DNA of 64,000 nt from Methanosarcinaceae archaeon (GCA_030611265.1 JAUWQD010000005.1:20674-84673), one strand, 5' to 3'; positions 28,322-37,895 are shown, numbered from the stretch's first letter. Notes: generated by a model from the sequence alone, not told the origin. Numbers and translations: made by a program.

Positions 28322-29686
28322 TCAAAAATCATCCAGATCGTACACCACAAACCCTTCATCCTGCAGGCGTCCCTTGCCTTCGATCTTTTTTGCAACCAAC
28401 CCAAAATATTCCTTGCGTATGCCAGTGTTCCATTGTACAAATATTGATTTTTCATTGAGTTTACCAAGTATCCGCCGGCAATCATTCAATGAAAGTGTTT
28501 TCCATTTACATTCAATGAACATAATCTCCTTTGAATCATCATTCAATGCCACAAGATCGATCTCTTTATCCTTGTGCCACCAGCATCCGATCTTTGTAAA
28601 TTCAAAAGGCAGGTCTTTGATCTTATCTTCCAAAAACTCACTTGAAACATCTTCGAATATCTTTCCAAGATATCGATTGTAGCCTGTGTCAAAATCCGCG
28701 ATCTTTCCAGTTGATATAAGCTCGGATTTGTTCGGATAAATAAACCTGAAATAAAATTTAAAATAATTGTCCGAAAGAGCATATTTGCGATTCCTTTTTC
28801 TCTCCTTATCACTAAGTACCGGATATAATTCCTCAACAACATGCAGATTTACCAGATTACTCAAGTATTTCGATACCGTAGGTGCAGAAAAATCAGTAAA
28901 ATTCACAATCTCTCCGAACTTTGTACTGCCAAACGCAATAGCCTTCAATATCTTAAAATATCGTGTCGGATCTCTGAATTCACTTTTTATCAAAATTTCT
29001 ACTTCATTGAACAGGGTTTTGTTCTGCTGAAAAACCTCTTCCAGGTCTTCGCCATGCTCAAGCCGGTAACACACTTCCTTGATATATTCAGGTATCCCAT
29101 CTGTTATGCCATATATCCTAACTGCCTCTTCAAACGACAGAGCGCCAAATTTCAGTATATGCGATGCTTTTAGCGGCTCCAAAAATATCTGACCGCTACG
29201 TCTGCCATACAGAGGACTTTTAATATCCAGAAGATAATTTTCCATCATTGAGATCGATGAACCACAGAATATAAGTTTGACAGTAGTATTCTTTAACAAT
29301 TCATCCCATATTTTCTGGAATTTGGATAATAATGCCCTGTTCTCCAAAATAAGATTCGGAAACTCATCCAAAACAATTATCAATTTATCTTCATTTGTGA
29401 TCTGCTCGAAAACTTCTTCCCATGTGAGATCACCTTTTGCAATCAAAGGATTATCTACTGTTTTTGCAATGATCCCTTTAAATGCGTTTAGGTTTTCTTC
29501 CTCTAATGCCTGCTCAACAAAAAAATACACTGCCTTCCTGCCTTTGATCGATTCTTTTATAAGTTCTGTTTTACCGATTCGCCTTCTCCCATAGATCACT
29601 ATAAATTCGGCACGATCAGAATCGAATGTATTTCCTAAAAATGCAAGTTCCTTTTCCCGATTAACAAAAGGCAGTTGTTTCCACAT
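28322..29686 (-). CDS. Archaeal AAA ATPase with C-terminal DUF234 domain
   Basis: From ATG 29686 the protein has 454 residues: PFVNREKELAFL, Walker A IYGRRRIGKTELI, Walker B LIIVLDEFPNL, sensor region IFCGSSISMMENYL, SPLYGRRSGQI, a winged helix (about 260-320) and a PD-(D/E)XK-like DUF234 tail with WWHKDKEIDLVAL and IMFIECKWK. Homologous to the gene at 61104-62489 and to the fragment at 32015-32150, so this window has several members of one mobile family. The cellular role is unproven. No ribosome site is seen, so the message may be leaderless. Confidence 0.85.
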   Translation of the reverse strand: MWKQLPFVNREKELAFLGNTFDSDRAEFIVIYGRRRIGKTELIKESIKGRKAVYFFVEQALEEENLNAFKGIIAKTVDNPLIAKGDLTWEEVFEQITNEDKLIIVLDEFPNLILENRALLSKFQKIWDELLKNTTVKLIFCGSSISMMENYLLDIKSPLYGRRSGQIFLEPLKASHILKFGALSFEEAVRIYGITDGIPEYIKEVCYRLEHGEDLEEVFQQNKTLFNEVEILIKSEFRDPTRYFKILKAIAFGSTKFGEIVNFTDFSAPTVSKYLSNLVNLHVVEELYPVLSDKERKRNRKYALSDNYFKFYFRFIYPNKSELISTGKIADFDTGYNRYLGKIFEDVSSEFLEDKIKDLPFEFTKIGCWWHKDKEIDLVALNDDSKEIMFIECKWKTLSLNDCRRILGKLNEKSIFVQWNTGIRKEYFGLVAKKIEGKGRLQDEGFVVYDLDDF

Positions 29687-29910
29687 GATTATTATAATCG
29701 TGTGGAAAGTATTTAATGATTTGGACTCGAATTGGCACTTAACCACATTCAAGTGTCGATTATGTGTTGCATAGATTCAATTAAACAATTCCAAAATACA
29801 GCAATTTCAACAATTATATTAGACGCAGATTTACGCTGATTAACGCAGATGCAACCTTCAATCATTGTAAATCAGCGTATTGAAAAGAACTGAAAAATGG
29901 GATCGTGTCC

Positions 29911-30495
29911 CTATCGCCTCTCCTTAAAAACAATATCAATCGCAAGCCCCGCCGCAAGCAGCATCATATTCGTCTTGTGGTCGGATTTCGTCTCATCGAT
30001 CGAGATCATATACGTGTCTGCAGTCGTGAACATCTCCTTACCAATACCTGCCCACTTTTTCGTCACCGTACCAATCTCAGCGCCGCTGGGGTCAAGGAAC
30101 TTGAAATTCCAACCCTTCCAGTCGCCTTTTATGTCCGCGATCTTATTGTCCTGCATATCAAACACATTGAAACCGCCGCCAATTGTCAGGATCTTGCTCT
30201 TGAAATATCCAATTGGCATGCCGTTTCCATCAATGACCTGCACCTTAGAGCGAATTATCGGCATGTGCTTGCGTATTGAAAACAACGGCGCAGAGTTCTC
30301 ATCCTCATACACATTAACAGTAGTTGGAAGATTTCTTTTCTTCATAAACAGCCGCAAGTACTTCAAAAAACTGGACGGTTCATCTTTCACAATACCGATC
30401 TGCTCACCTGTTTTTGGGTCAAAGATGTCATATCTGTCAACAAGTTTCAAAATTCTGGCATGTTCCTTAATAAGATACAGATTCCTGTCCAACAT
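29911..30495 (-). CDS. LURP-one/scramblase-related beta-barrel protein
   Basis: About 194 residues from ATG 30495 (GGAG ten bases upstream; an in-frame GTG at 30504 is too close to it). The pattern of repeated beta hairpins (RYDIFDPKTGEQIGIVKDEP; KVQVIDGNGMPIGYFKSK; NFKFLDPSGAEIGTVTKKW) and a hydrophobic C-terminus fit the LURP-one-related/phospholipid-scramblase-like family (tubby fold). Its function in prokaryotes is not established. Confidence 0.65.
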   Translation of the reverse strand: MLDRNLYLIKEHARILKLVDRYDIFDPKTGEQIGIVKDEPSSFLKYLRLFMKKRNLPTTVNVYEDENSAPLFSIRKHMPIIRSKVQVIDGNGMPIGYFKSKILTIGGGFNVFDMQDNKIADIKGDWKGWNFKFLDPSGAEIGTVTKKWAGIGKEMFTTADTYMISIDETKSDHKTNMMLLAAGLAIDIVFKERR

Positions 30496-30627
30496 TATTT
30501 TCACGCTCCAACATTAAAATGTAGATAAGATTTCAGTTCAAAATTATTTAAGTTTTGTTATCGTCCATTTGAAATGGAAATGGATGAAATTAATGTATGT
30601 GTTCATCTACTGATAGGTGATGGAACG

Positions 30628-30646
30628 CGCCCGCCTGCGGCGAATC
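30628..30646. repeat. CCCGCCTGCGGCG palindromic element, copy 2 (short)
   Basis: CGCCCGCCTGCGGCGAATC, without the TTTTAA tail found in the other copies. Probably a decayed member of the family at 8815. Confidence 0.35.
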
Positions 30647-30760
30647 GATCTACCGGCACAAAAGCTAACAGCAACCCCCATGTCCAATATGCTTCGAAAT
30701 ATCGTATATACCATACTGATCAGAAATTGTAGTAAATCGGCTCTTATCGAGTTTTGTTTT

Positions 30761-30820
30761 AGTATATGTTTTATAAACATATAGTGCGAGTTAATTCGAC
30801 CGAAGGGAGAATTTTCTCGT
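30761..30820 (+). repeat. Double-hairpin repeat, one unit
   Basis: The AT stem is TATATGTTT/AAACATATA, changed at paired positions relative to the other copies. It is followed by GCGAGT, then TTAATTCGACCGAAGGGAGA and ATTTTCTCG. Confidence 0.75.
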
Positions 30821-30884
30821 CAAAAGATACAAGATAACATAGGTCAGGTATGCGCTCATCAGAACCAAAATCGGAGGGCTGGTA

Positions 30885-30975
30885 ACAGAGGGCCGCAGAG
30901 AAAAATAACGACCCTCTGCGGTTAATATTTTTTTGCCATAACCCATTTATCCAAAATAAATTAAAAAGTCACTAA
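30885..30975 (-). repeat. Dispersed spacer repeat, copy B
   Basis: Inverse copy of 13793-13885. Its reverse complement begins GACTTTTTAATTTATTTTGG and includes ACCGCAGAGGGTCGTTATT. It overlaps the end of a membrane-protein relic. Confidence 0.6.
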
Positions 30976-31130
30976 CAGAACAGGACGATCAAAAGTGTGA
31001 TCACAATCAGCACACCTTCATGCAACAAGGACGAGAGAAGCATTATTTTGATCCCGAGTCTGGGTCCGAATATCCCAACGTAATACGGTGCAAGTATCCG
31101 CGGTTCGTTATAGTTCAAAAGACCAGAAGA
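30972..31130 (-). pseudogene. C-terminal fragment of a membrane protein
   Basis: The minus-strand frame reads NEPRILAPYYVGIFGPRLG, then MLLSSLLHEGVLIVITLL, and ends in TAG. There is no start codon or ribosome site, and the frame upstream is short and AT-rich. It looks like the last helix and preceding loop of a larger integral membrane protein that I cannot name. Confidence 0.35.
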
Positions 31131-31193
31131 ATTTTTAAAAACTCTTAGATTATTACGCTGTATACTTATATTATGAATAATTAAATCCCCTGC

Positions 31194-32015
31194 ATGAAAG
31201 TCATTTCTGTCGTAGGTTACAAGAACTCAGGTAAGACCGCACTTGTTTCAAAATTAGTCACTGCGCTTTCCGCGCTGGGGTCGGTGGGTACTGTAAAGCA
31301 CATGGAGTCCCACCGTTTCAATCCAGAAGATACGGATACAGGCAAGCATTTCGATGCCGGTGCTGATGTGGTTGTCGGAGTCACGGGAGAATAACTTATC
31401 ACGATCGCGCGCGACCCGTCCCTTGACAAGGCGCTTGATGCGCTAGCAGATAGCGGCATGGATTTTGCGGTTGTAGAGGGGTACAAAGAGAGTGAAATTC
31501 CCAAAGTTGTTTTGGGAGATGTGCCGGACCTGTTAAATGTGGTGGCAGCACTACCCGAGAATTCGGACTGGAACATTGATGAACTGGTAGAACTTACGCG
31601 CACCCAGCCAGATAGGATGACGCTTGAACTTTTGGTAAAGAAGGTGCAGAAAAACCCTACGATTCGCAAAGCAGGGGCGATCGGCACGTTTACGGGCATA
31701 GTGCGCGAATATACCGATGGTCTGCAGACACAGGTGCTTGAGTTTGAGAAGTATGAAAAAGTCGCGGAAGAGAGTATCGAGCGGATATGCACCGAACTTA
31801 AACAGAATGACGGGATCATGGATGTTGTGATCCATCACAAGATCGGCAGGGTTGAGCCCGGTGAGGATATTGTTTACATAGTGGTTGCATCATCCCACAG
31901 GACACAGTTATTCCCTGTTTTGAGTGAGGCGATCGAACGTGTGAAACATGAAGTTCCGATATGGAAAAAGGAGATCACTGTGGATGGGGAGTTTTGGGTG
32001 CACGACCATGCTTGA
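31194..32015 (+). pseudogene. MobB-MoaE fusion interrupted by one in-frame TAA
   Basis: The frame starts MKVISVVGYKNSGKTAL, a MobB-type P-loop (molybdopterin-guanine dinucleotide synthesis), continues to GVTGE, meets TAA at 31392-31394, and goes on in the same frame with LITIARDPSLDKALDAL, which is still MobB-like. The MoaE domain (large subunit of molybdopterin synthase) begins near MTLELLVKKVQK and has GAIGTFTGIVREYTDG, HHKIGRVEPGEDIVYIVVAS and VPIWKKE with the catalytic lysine. Total length without the stop is 273 residues. MoaE could still be made from the ATG at 31458, so MobB is lost and MoaE may be kept. A sequencing error is the alternative. Confidence 0.8.
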
Positions 32016-32150
32016 TGCTTGCAGACCTTAAGGATAGATCAAGTTTCGTAAAGTGGAACAATGACAACCACAGGGAAGATCTTAAGGCTGTGGAAAAGAC
32101 ATCTCTGTGGCAGAAAGTCACAAAAAAGGGACACGGTTTGGTATATTTAA
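32015..32150 (+). pseudogene. Fragment of a DUF234 ATPase C-terminus
   Basis: Directly after the moaE stop (TGATG overlap) the plus strand reads MLADLKDRSSFVKWNNDNH, then LWQKVTKKGHGLVYLTL. This parallels ILTDLKRKAALVKWKNDERS and the final residues of the intact ATPase at 61104-62489. Only the last 45 or so residues remain. Confidence 0.55.
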
Positions 32151-32179
32151 CATTGCATGGTTTCCACTATATTAGTAGC

Positions 32180-32222
32180 GGAGGACTGCGCCGCTTGCGG
32201 CGTGTTGTTCACTTGGTTTTAA
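32180..32222. repeat. CCGCTTGCGGCG palindromic element, copy 3
   Basis: GCGCCGCTTGCGGCGTGTTG is followed by TTCACTTGGTTTTAAAAAG, the same layout (GC palindrome plus TTTTAA tail) as copies at 8815 and 35838. Confidence 0.5.
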
Positions 32223-32305
32223 AAAGTAACTAAAAGGATACAAACTATTTGAAAAACTCCGCGCGCGCCAAACCTATAAATCCAATCCCAGCCAACCAAT
32301 AGACC

Positions 32306-33337
32306 ATGACAGACATAATTTTTGACGACATCGGCAGTTATCCGCTACCTGATGGCGTAACAAAAGAGTGGATAAACAACGCCTTCTCCAACCGCGCAGA
32401 CGATGAAAAACTTTTCTCCATCATAAACGACAGTTTCCAGCAAAAGATCGATGCCGGAGTACAGGTTCCCACATATCCGCAGTATCAGGATATGAACGCG
32501 CAGTTTTTGTCCATAATCAACAACCCCGACTGCGCCGAAGAGCCGTTCAAGGTAAAGGAAGACCGCGCGCGGATACTGGAACTTGAGGCAATCGAAACTG
32601 CGGCTGCAAAGTACAGGGAGGAACATGGCGAGAAACTCGATGTCCGTATATGCATTACAGGTGCGCTTGAGTTGTATCTCAAGGAATTTGGAGGCACGGA
32701 TTATACCGATATTCTCAACCTTTTGGCTGTGAGCGTGGACAGGTTTGTCAAAAACTCTATCAAGTCGGCAAAGAACTTCAACATCAAGACCGTTTCCATT
32801 GACGAGCCGAGTATCGGCATCAACCCGCAGATAATGTTCAATGACTCCGACCTTATAACTGCACTGACGACCGCCTCACAGTCGGCAAGCAAACACGGCG
32901 CGGATGTTGAGATCCACCTGCATTCACCCCTGCACTACAAACTTGCATGTGACACCCCCACTATCAGTGTCATAGGGGTGGAATCGGCAGCCAATCCCTC
33001 GTATCTCGATCTGATCGACAGGAAGGTATTGGAGGATTCGGATTCATTCCTGCGCATAGGGGTTGCGCGCACGGATATCTTCAATCTTGCAGCAGTGCTC
33101 AATGAAAAGTACAATACCAATGTCTGGAAAGAGCCAGCGCGCCTGTTGGAGATCGTTACAGATATGGAAACCCCGGAAGTTGTAACAAAACGACTTGAGA
33201 AAACCTATTCCCTGTTCGGCGACCGGATCAAGTATGTTGGGCCTGACTGTGGTCTGGGTGCATGGCCATCTCAGGAGATCGCTGCGCGGCTGCTTAATAA
33301 TGTGGCACGCGGGATTGCGGAATTTAAAAAACGATAA
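32306..33337 (+). CDS. Archaeal core-type methionine synthase (MetE C-terminal-like)
   Basis: This 343-residue TIM-barrel protein matches the catalytic half of MetE and lacks the N-terminal half. It starts DIIFDDIGSYPLP, has SIDEPSIG, the zinc-ligand segment EIHLHSPLHY, and ends with YVGPDCGLGAWPS, which holds the last zinc cysteine. Proteins of this build in methanogens (MTH775 type) take the methyl group from a corrinoid instead of from polyglutamyl methyl-folate. The start has little ribosome site. It stands alone after decayed sequence. Confidence 0.8.
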   Translation: MTDIIFDDIGSYPLPDGVTKEWINNAFSNRADDEKLFSIINDSFQQKIDAGVQVPTYPQYQDMNAQFLSIINNPDCAEEPFKVKEDRARILELEAIETAAAKYREEHGEKLDVRICITGALELYLKEFGGTDYTDILNLLAVSVDRFVKNSIKSAKNFNIKTVSIDEPSIGINPQIMFNDSDLITALTTASQSASKHGADVEIHLHSPLHYKLACDTPTISVIGVESAANPSYLDLIDRKVLEDSDSFLRIGVARTDIFNLAAVLNEKYNTNVWKEPARLLEIVTDMETPEVVTKRLEKTYSLFGDRIKYVGPDCGLGAWPSQEIAARLLNNVARGIAEFKKR

Positions 33338-33389
33338 GAAAAATAAAAAAAGGTTTGGCGACCGGATCGGACGCCAGAATTTCTGATTT

Positions 33390-35642
33390 TCAAACAGTAA
33401 TAGTTATACTGTTATAGTCTGGTACAGAGGGGGCATATTCCAAGCCAGCCAGCACAATGCTATTTACCGTAAAAGTAAACGTGCCTTCAAGACCTTTAAT
33501 ATTATCTGATTGTACAGTTACAATTCCGGATGCATCCGTTGTACCGATGTCACTATCCAAAGTAGCGTCACTCCACGATCCGCTTACTATCGCATATTGA
33601 ACAGGTTCTCTATTGCTGTCAACAACGGTCACAGTTGCAAGAGCAAATGTAAATGTGTTTCTACCAGCAGTTTTGCTACCGCTATCCATTGTTATACTGT
33701 CGATAAACATAAGGTTAGTAGGCTCTTCTATTATTGGTTCTTCTGTTACCGTAACTACTGTTGTATCGCTATCAATTGCTCCTCCATTGTCTGTCACAGT
33801 TAAGGTAACTGTATAGTTTCCGGCAGTCGAGTAGTTAGAATCTACTGTTTGACCTGTTGCAGTTGTTCCATCACCGAGATTCCATTCATAGGAAACGATT
33901 ATTCCACCAAGATCCGAAGAACCGGACCCATCGAATATCACGTTTTCATTCACCAAAACCGTTTGATCTGGACCTGCATTTGCTATTGGAGCCTGATTTG
34001 CTTCTACTGTTATTATTACATCATCAGTGTTTGTTAAGGTCGCATTATCTGTAACAGTTAAAGTTACAGTGTGCATTCCAACATTGAAGTTATGGTCTAT
34101 CACTTCAGTATTTCCTAATACTGTTTCACCTTCTTTCCACTCATATGTAACGATGCTACCATCTGGATCGTAGGAAGCCGAAGCGTCTAAGGTCACTGTT
34201 TCTTCAGTATTGTTATCTGCATCATTCAAAGTTTGATCTAATCCTGCATTAGCAATCGGTGCTGCAGGACCCTGGGTGAATTGCAGTGCTGCGTAAGCAT
34301 CTACAATCCCATACCCATATCCACTATCCCAGCCCATTAGACCTTTATCTTCAGCCGTAGATTCCATTGCATCCCTGATATTATCGGGACCAGTGACACC
34401 ATTTGATATCAACAGAGCAGCCACTCCAGATACATGAGGAGCTGCCATGGAAGTACCTTGATAGAAATAATAACTGAAAGTTGTGTAGTCAATCCCATTA
34501 TGGGTCTGCTGAAGAACACCATCACCATAATCATCCTCATTTTGATCTACGGTTACATCGCCGCCCGGTGCTGCGATGTCCACATAATCACCGGTGGTTG
34601 AATAATAGCTCACAGTTTCATCGTATCTGGTAGCACCAACTGCAATGCAATAATCATCATAGGCAGCAGGATAACTGGGCAGTGCACCTGCACCGCCATT
34701 ACCAGCAGAGCAGACTATTGTGACTCCTTTACCATGGGCATATGCTAAGGCGTTCTCTAAAGTGGATGAAGGTGAGGTTCCACCTAGGCTCATACTGATA
34801 ACCTGGGCACCGTTGTCTGCAGCATAGTAAATACCATATGCAATCCAGTCATGTGTACCGGAACCACTTTTATCCAGCACTTTTATCGGCATAATGGAAC
34901 TATCAAAGGCTACTCCAGCGACTCCAATCACATTATTTGTGCTTTGAGCAATGGTGCCGGCAACATGTGTGCCGTGTCCTTCATCGTCATTGGGGTGTTC
35001 ATCATTGTTGACAAAATCATATCCCGCCACAAAGTCAGTATTAGCTAAGTCTGGTGCTTGCGCATAGGTAATTACCTGACGAGGCTTACCAGCTGGATTA
35101 TAAGTTGTTTCCGTATAATCTTCATAAGCTACACCTGTATCTATTACCGCTACTATGACACCGGTTCCTGTTGCTATGTCCCATGCCGGTTCTATATTAA
35201 TTCCACCGCCGTTTGCTCCATGCAATGTAAGATCATCTTCCGATGTATCCAGATGCCATTGAAGCCCATATGAAGGATCATTTGGGGTCATATGAGTATG
35301 AGCGATGTAGTTTGCCTCAGCATACTCAACATTGGGATTTCTGCTATAACTTTCTACCATCTGAGATACTGTCCTTCCTTGTGGAACATTCATCATCATA
35401 AAATGTGGACTAGCACGTTTTATAGATGCTCCATTTTTTGAGTTGATCTCAGCAATCTCATTTTTTCCGACATCCGGTTTGAATTTGACGATAAACTCTC
35501 CTTGAACATATTCATCACCGGAAGTTGTAAAAAAATCATTTTCAAATATTTTGAGACCCGAAGGTGCGGCGACAGCCGGCACAACGGTTATTGATAGCAA
35601 GATCAAGAAACTTGCAAATATTGATAATATCCTATTCGTCAT
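33390..35642 (-). CDS. Secreted subtilisin-family protease with PKD domains
   Basis: From ATG 35642 (AGGTGG six bases upstream; an in-frame GTG lies at 35651) the protein has 750 residues. It has a signal peptide, an I9-type propeptide (about 45-115), and an S8 catalytic domain with Asp in VIVAVIDTGVAYED, His in GHGTHVAGTIA and Ser in GTSMAAPHVSGVAALL. Two PKD domains follow (each with VTYEWKEG- or VSYEWNLGDG-type strands and TVTLTVTDN), then a C-terminal beta domain. It is probably an exported, calcium-stabilised protease acting on the cell surface or on nutrients. No sorting signal is visible at the C-terminus. Confidence 0.95.
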   Translation of the reverse strand: MTNRILSIFASFLILLSITVVPAVAAPSGLKIFENDFFTTSGDEYVQGEFIVKFKPDVGKNEIAEINSKNGASIKRASPHFMMMNVPQGRTVSQMVESYSRNPNVEYAEANYIAHTHMTPNDPSYGLQWHLDTSEDDLTLHGANGGGINIEPAWDIATGTGVIVAVIDTGVAYEDYTETTYNPAGKPRQVITYAQAPDLANTDFVAGYDFVNNDEHPNDDEGHGTHVAGTIAQSTNNVIGVAGVAFDSSIMPIKVLDKSGSGTHDWIAYGIYYAADNGAQVISMSLGGTSPSSTLENALAYAHGKGVTIVCSAGNGGAGALPSYPAAYDDYCIAVGATRYDETVSYYSTTGDYVDIAAPGGDVTVDQNEDDYGDGVLQQTHNGIDYTTFSYYFYQGTSMAAPHVSGVAALLISNGVTGPDNIRDAMESTAEDKGLMGWDSGYGYGIVDAYAALQFTQGPAAPIANAGLDQTLNDADNNTEETVTLDASASYDPDGSIVTYEWKEGETVLGNTEVIDHNFNVGMHTVTLTVTDNATLTNTDDVIITVEANQAPIANAGPDQTVLVNENVIFDGSGSSDLGGIIVSYEWNLGDGTTATGQTVDSNYSTAGNYTVTLTVTDNGGAIDSDTTVVTVTEEPIIEEPTNLMFIDSITMDSGSKTAGRNTFTFALATVTVVDSNREPVQYAIVSGSWSDATLDSDIGTTDASGIVTVQSDNIKGLEGTFTFTVNSIVLAGLEYAPSVPDYNSITITV

Positions 35643-35794
35643 TTTATCCACCTAATTTTCATAAAAATTCATGCATATTGCTAATATGTATTGCTTACAT
35701 ACCATTCATAAAAAAAGTTTAGATAAGTTATATAGTTTTCGGCATATAATTTACTCGCCGATTACAACTTCAATCAAAAACGAATATGCACACA

Positions 35795-35825
35795 GAGTAA
35801 ATCAGAACATCAGCGAAGATTATCC
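35795..35825 (+). repeat. Double-hairpin repeat, decayed second half
   Basis: GAGTAAATCAGAACATCAGC followed by GAAGATTATCC: the 3' hairpin of the repeat family without the regular AT-rich first hairpin. Confidence 0.5.
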
Positions 35826-35837
35826 AGATGATTGGAA

Positions 35838-35874
35838 TATGCCGCCTGCGGCGGTTGTTACATTTATTTTAACA
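35838..35874. repeat. CCGCCTGCGGCGG palindromic element, copy 4
   Basis: GCCGCCTGCGGCGGTTGTTA is followed by CATTTATTTTAAC, near-identical in layout to the copy behind pyrK at 8815-8850. Confidence 0.55.
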
Positions 35875-35909
35875 CCCGATAAACAAACACTGTTGATCCA
35901 TTTTTGAAT

Positions 35910-36947
35910 CTAAACAAATTCACCGTTCAACACCCTTTCAACAACAACCATGACATATTCCACAACCCCCGGTGTCACATATATCTCAATATAAGCAGCA
36001 ACAAGTAGCAGTCCAACCGTGACCCCAAACATACTCCACAAGTATCTTGACTTAAGATACATCGTAGTTACCGAATTAATGCGCGAAACATCCCTGTTTA
36101 TGCTCTCTATATCATCACCCATGAAAAACCCTTCATCAATGACAGCCTTCGACTGCACGTATGCGAACCTGTATCCGAGTGACGCTGCAAGGAACAGCAC
36201 AGGAAGTTCGATAATGCCATGCGGCAGGATGGAAAAAACAAAGTACGAAAGCGTGTAGAAAACCCCAATGGCTATGCCTTGCAATCCCATGATCTCGTAT
36301 CCCGACATTGCGCCATTGAATATGAAGAACGCAAGCAATACCCCAAGAAGCATGCCGTTTATCATAAGTATCAATACCGGTACAGTGTAGGGCAGGATGT
36401 ATGCGAACATTCGGTAATCATCCCTGGTGTATCCGCAAAAATCCCATACAGATGATGTTTCAGCATCCTGATGAGTATTTTCGTCAGTTTTATTTTCGAT
36501 ATTAATTTTAGAGAACCCGGGGTCGAATATCGAGGCAATGCGCCGTATATGTCTATAAAATATAGTGAACAGCTTATCGATCTTGATGGATACAGCAGCA
36601 TATATCCGATGTTTTGAGCGAAAGGAAAATTCCCCGCTGAAAATGTTGTGTATGTATGAAAAAAGTCCTGTGCCAAAAGATGTCGTAAAAATGGCGATCG
36701 TATTAAACACAAAGATAGACCACATCGGGCTAATGTATCTGGCTCCAACCTCAACCTTTGCCATGGCAGCCGATGCGGTTGCGGAAATTGCGGCATTCAC
36801 AGGTTGTGGCTCGGCAAATATCGTCATAACCACATACACGGCAATGCTTAGCATGAATGCCACGATCGCCGATGCGGCAAACAGTTTCACTGACCACAGA
36901 AACTCTTTGATGCCAATACGAAACCGGTTGCCCGATGTTTTGCTCAT
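35910..36947 (-). CDS. SpoIIM-like membrane protein
   Basis: This 345-residue membrane protein has helices at about residues 17-40, 75-95 and 180-280. The motifs SPMWSIFVFNTIAIFTTSFG and ILPHGIIELPVLFLAASLG match the SpoIIM (DUF95) family. In archaea such proteins have no sporulation role, and a function in membrane integrity or turnover is only guessed. An inserted hydrophilic loop (about 110-165) is longer than usual. It follows hisG on the same strand. Confidence 0.8.
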   Translation of the reverse strand: MSKTSGNRFRIGIKEFLWSVKLFAASAIVAFMLSIAVYVVMTIFAEPQPVNAAISATASAAMAKVEVGARYISPMWSIFVFNTIAIFTTSFGTGLFSYIHNIFSGEFSFRSKHRIYAAVSIKIDKLFTIFYRHIRRIASIFDPGFSKINIENKTDENTHQDAETSSVWDFCGYTRDDYRMFAYILPYTVPVLILMINGMLLGVLLAFFIFNGAMSGYEIMGLQGIAIGVFYTLSYFVFSILPHGIIELPVLFLAASLGYRFAYVQSKAVIDEGFFMGDDIESINRDVSRINSVTTMYLKSRYLWSMFGVTVGLLLVAAYIEIYVTPGVVEYVMVVVERVLNGEFV

Positions 36948-36973
36948 GTGTCAAAAAATGAGATGTTAAGCAG

Positions 36974-37846
36974 TTAATGCACTATCTTTGAGATCTCCAT
37001 CTCAATGATATCTTCTGCTCCAAGATTCTTGAGTTTCGGGATGAGTATATTAATCTCGTTCTTGCTGATAACAGTCTCAACCGCGTAGTAATCCGATTTG
37101 TACAACTGGGACACGGTCGGATGTTTCATGGAAGGCAGTGCATCTATCACAGCATCCAGTTTATCGGCAGGCACATTCATATCAATGAGCACCTTGCCAC
37201 GTGCCTCGATGACAGCGAGCAGCAGTGTTTTGATCTCCTCGATCTCCTGACGCTTTACGGGATCAGCCCAGCTGTCCTTATTTGCAATGAGTTTTGATGA
37301 GGATTCCATCATCACATCCACGATCTTAAGACCGTTCTTGCGAAGCGTTGACCCTGTTTCTGTCAGGTCAACCACAACATCCATGAGGTCAGGTACTTTC
37401 GCTTCGGTTGCGCCATAGGAGAAATGCATATCGATCGGAATGCCGAGATTCTCAAAGAATACTTTTGTGATATTTGGATACTCGGTCGTAACCCTGCTCC
37501 CCGGTTTAATATCGGCTGCGCTCTTTATATCGCTGTCCTGCGGCACAGCAATCACGATCTTCACAATACCTGCGCCCTGTTTGCTGTAAGGCATATCAGC
37601 AACCTCGACCACATCGGAATTGGATTCAACCACCCAATCGCGTCCCGATATCCCCAAATCAAAATATCCTTCATCGATATATTTTGGGATCTCCTGCGGG
37701 CGCAGGATTTTAACCTTATTGATCCTTGGGTCATTGACTTTTGGATTGTACTCACGTTCAGTCTTCTTGATCTCAAGATCTGCCTGCTTGAACAGCAGGA
37801 GTGTCTGTTCCTCTAAACTGCCTTTTGGAATTGCTATATTGATCAT
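36974..37846 (-). CDS. hisG: ATP phosphoribosyltransferase, long form
   Basis: From ATG 37846 (GAGTGAT five bases upstream; the frame extends to 37885 without support) the protein has 290 residues, the length of HisG-L with its C-terminal ACT-like regulatory domain. It starts MINIAIPKGSLEEQTL and has DLGISGRDWV, RVTTEYPNITKVFFE, GATEAKVPDLMDVVVDLTETG and, in the C-terminal domain, LPSMKHPTVSQLY. It commits PRPP and ATP to histidine synthesis and is likely histidine-inhibited. Confidence 0.95.
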   Translation of the reverse strand: MINIAIPKGSLEEQTLLLFKQADLEIKKTEREYNPKVNDPRINKVKILRPQEIPKYIDEGYFDLGISGRDWVVESNSDVVEVADMPYSKQGAGIVKIVIAVPQDSDIKSAADIKPGSRVTTEYPNITKVFFENLGIPIDMHFSYGATEAKVPDLMDVVVDLTETGSTLRKNGLKIVDVMMESSSKLIANKDSWADPVKRQEIEEIKTLLLAVIEARGKVLIDMNVPADKLDAVIDALPSMKHPTVSQLYKSDYYAVETVISKNEINILIPKLKNLGAEDIIEMEISKIVH

Positions 37847-37895
37847 TATTATCACTCGCTGATTGTTTATAGCATTCTGACACATTTTATAATAA

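Noticed and set aside
31392..31394. Stop-codon recoding in the MobB-MoaE gene
   Set aside because: The codon is TAA; neither pyrrolysine (TAG) nor selenocysteine (TGA) recoding applies, and no hairpin typical of recoding was seen, so nonsense mutation or read error is simpler.
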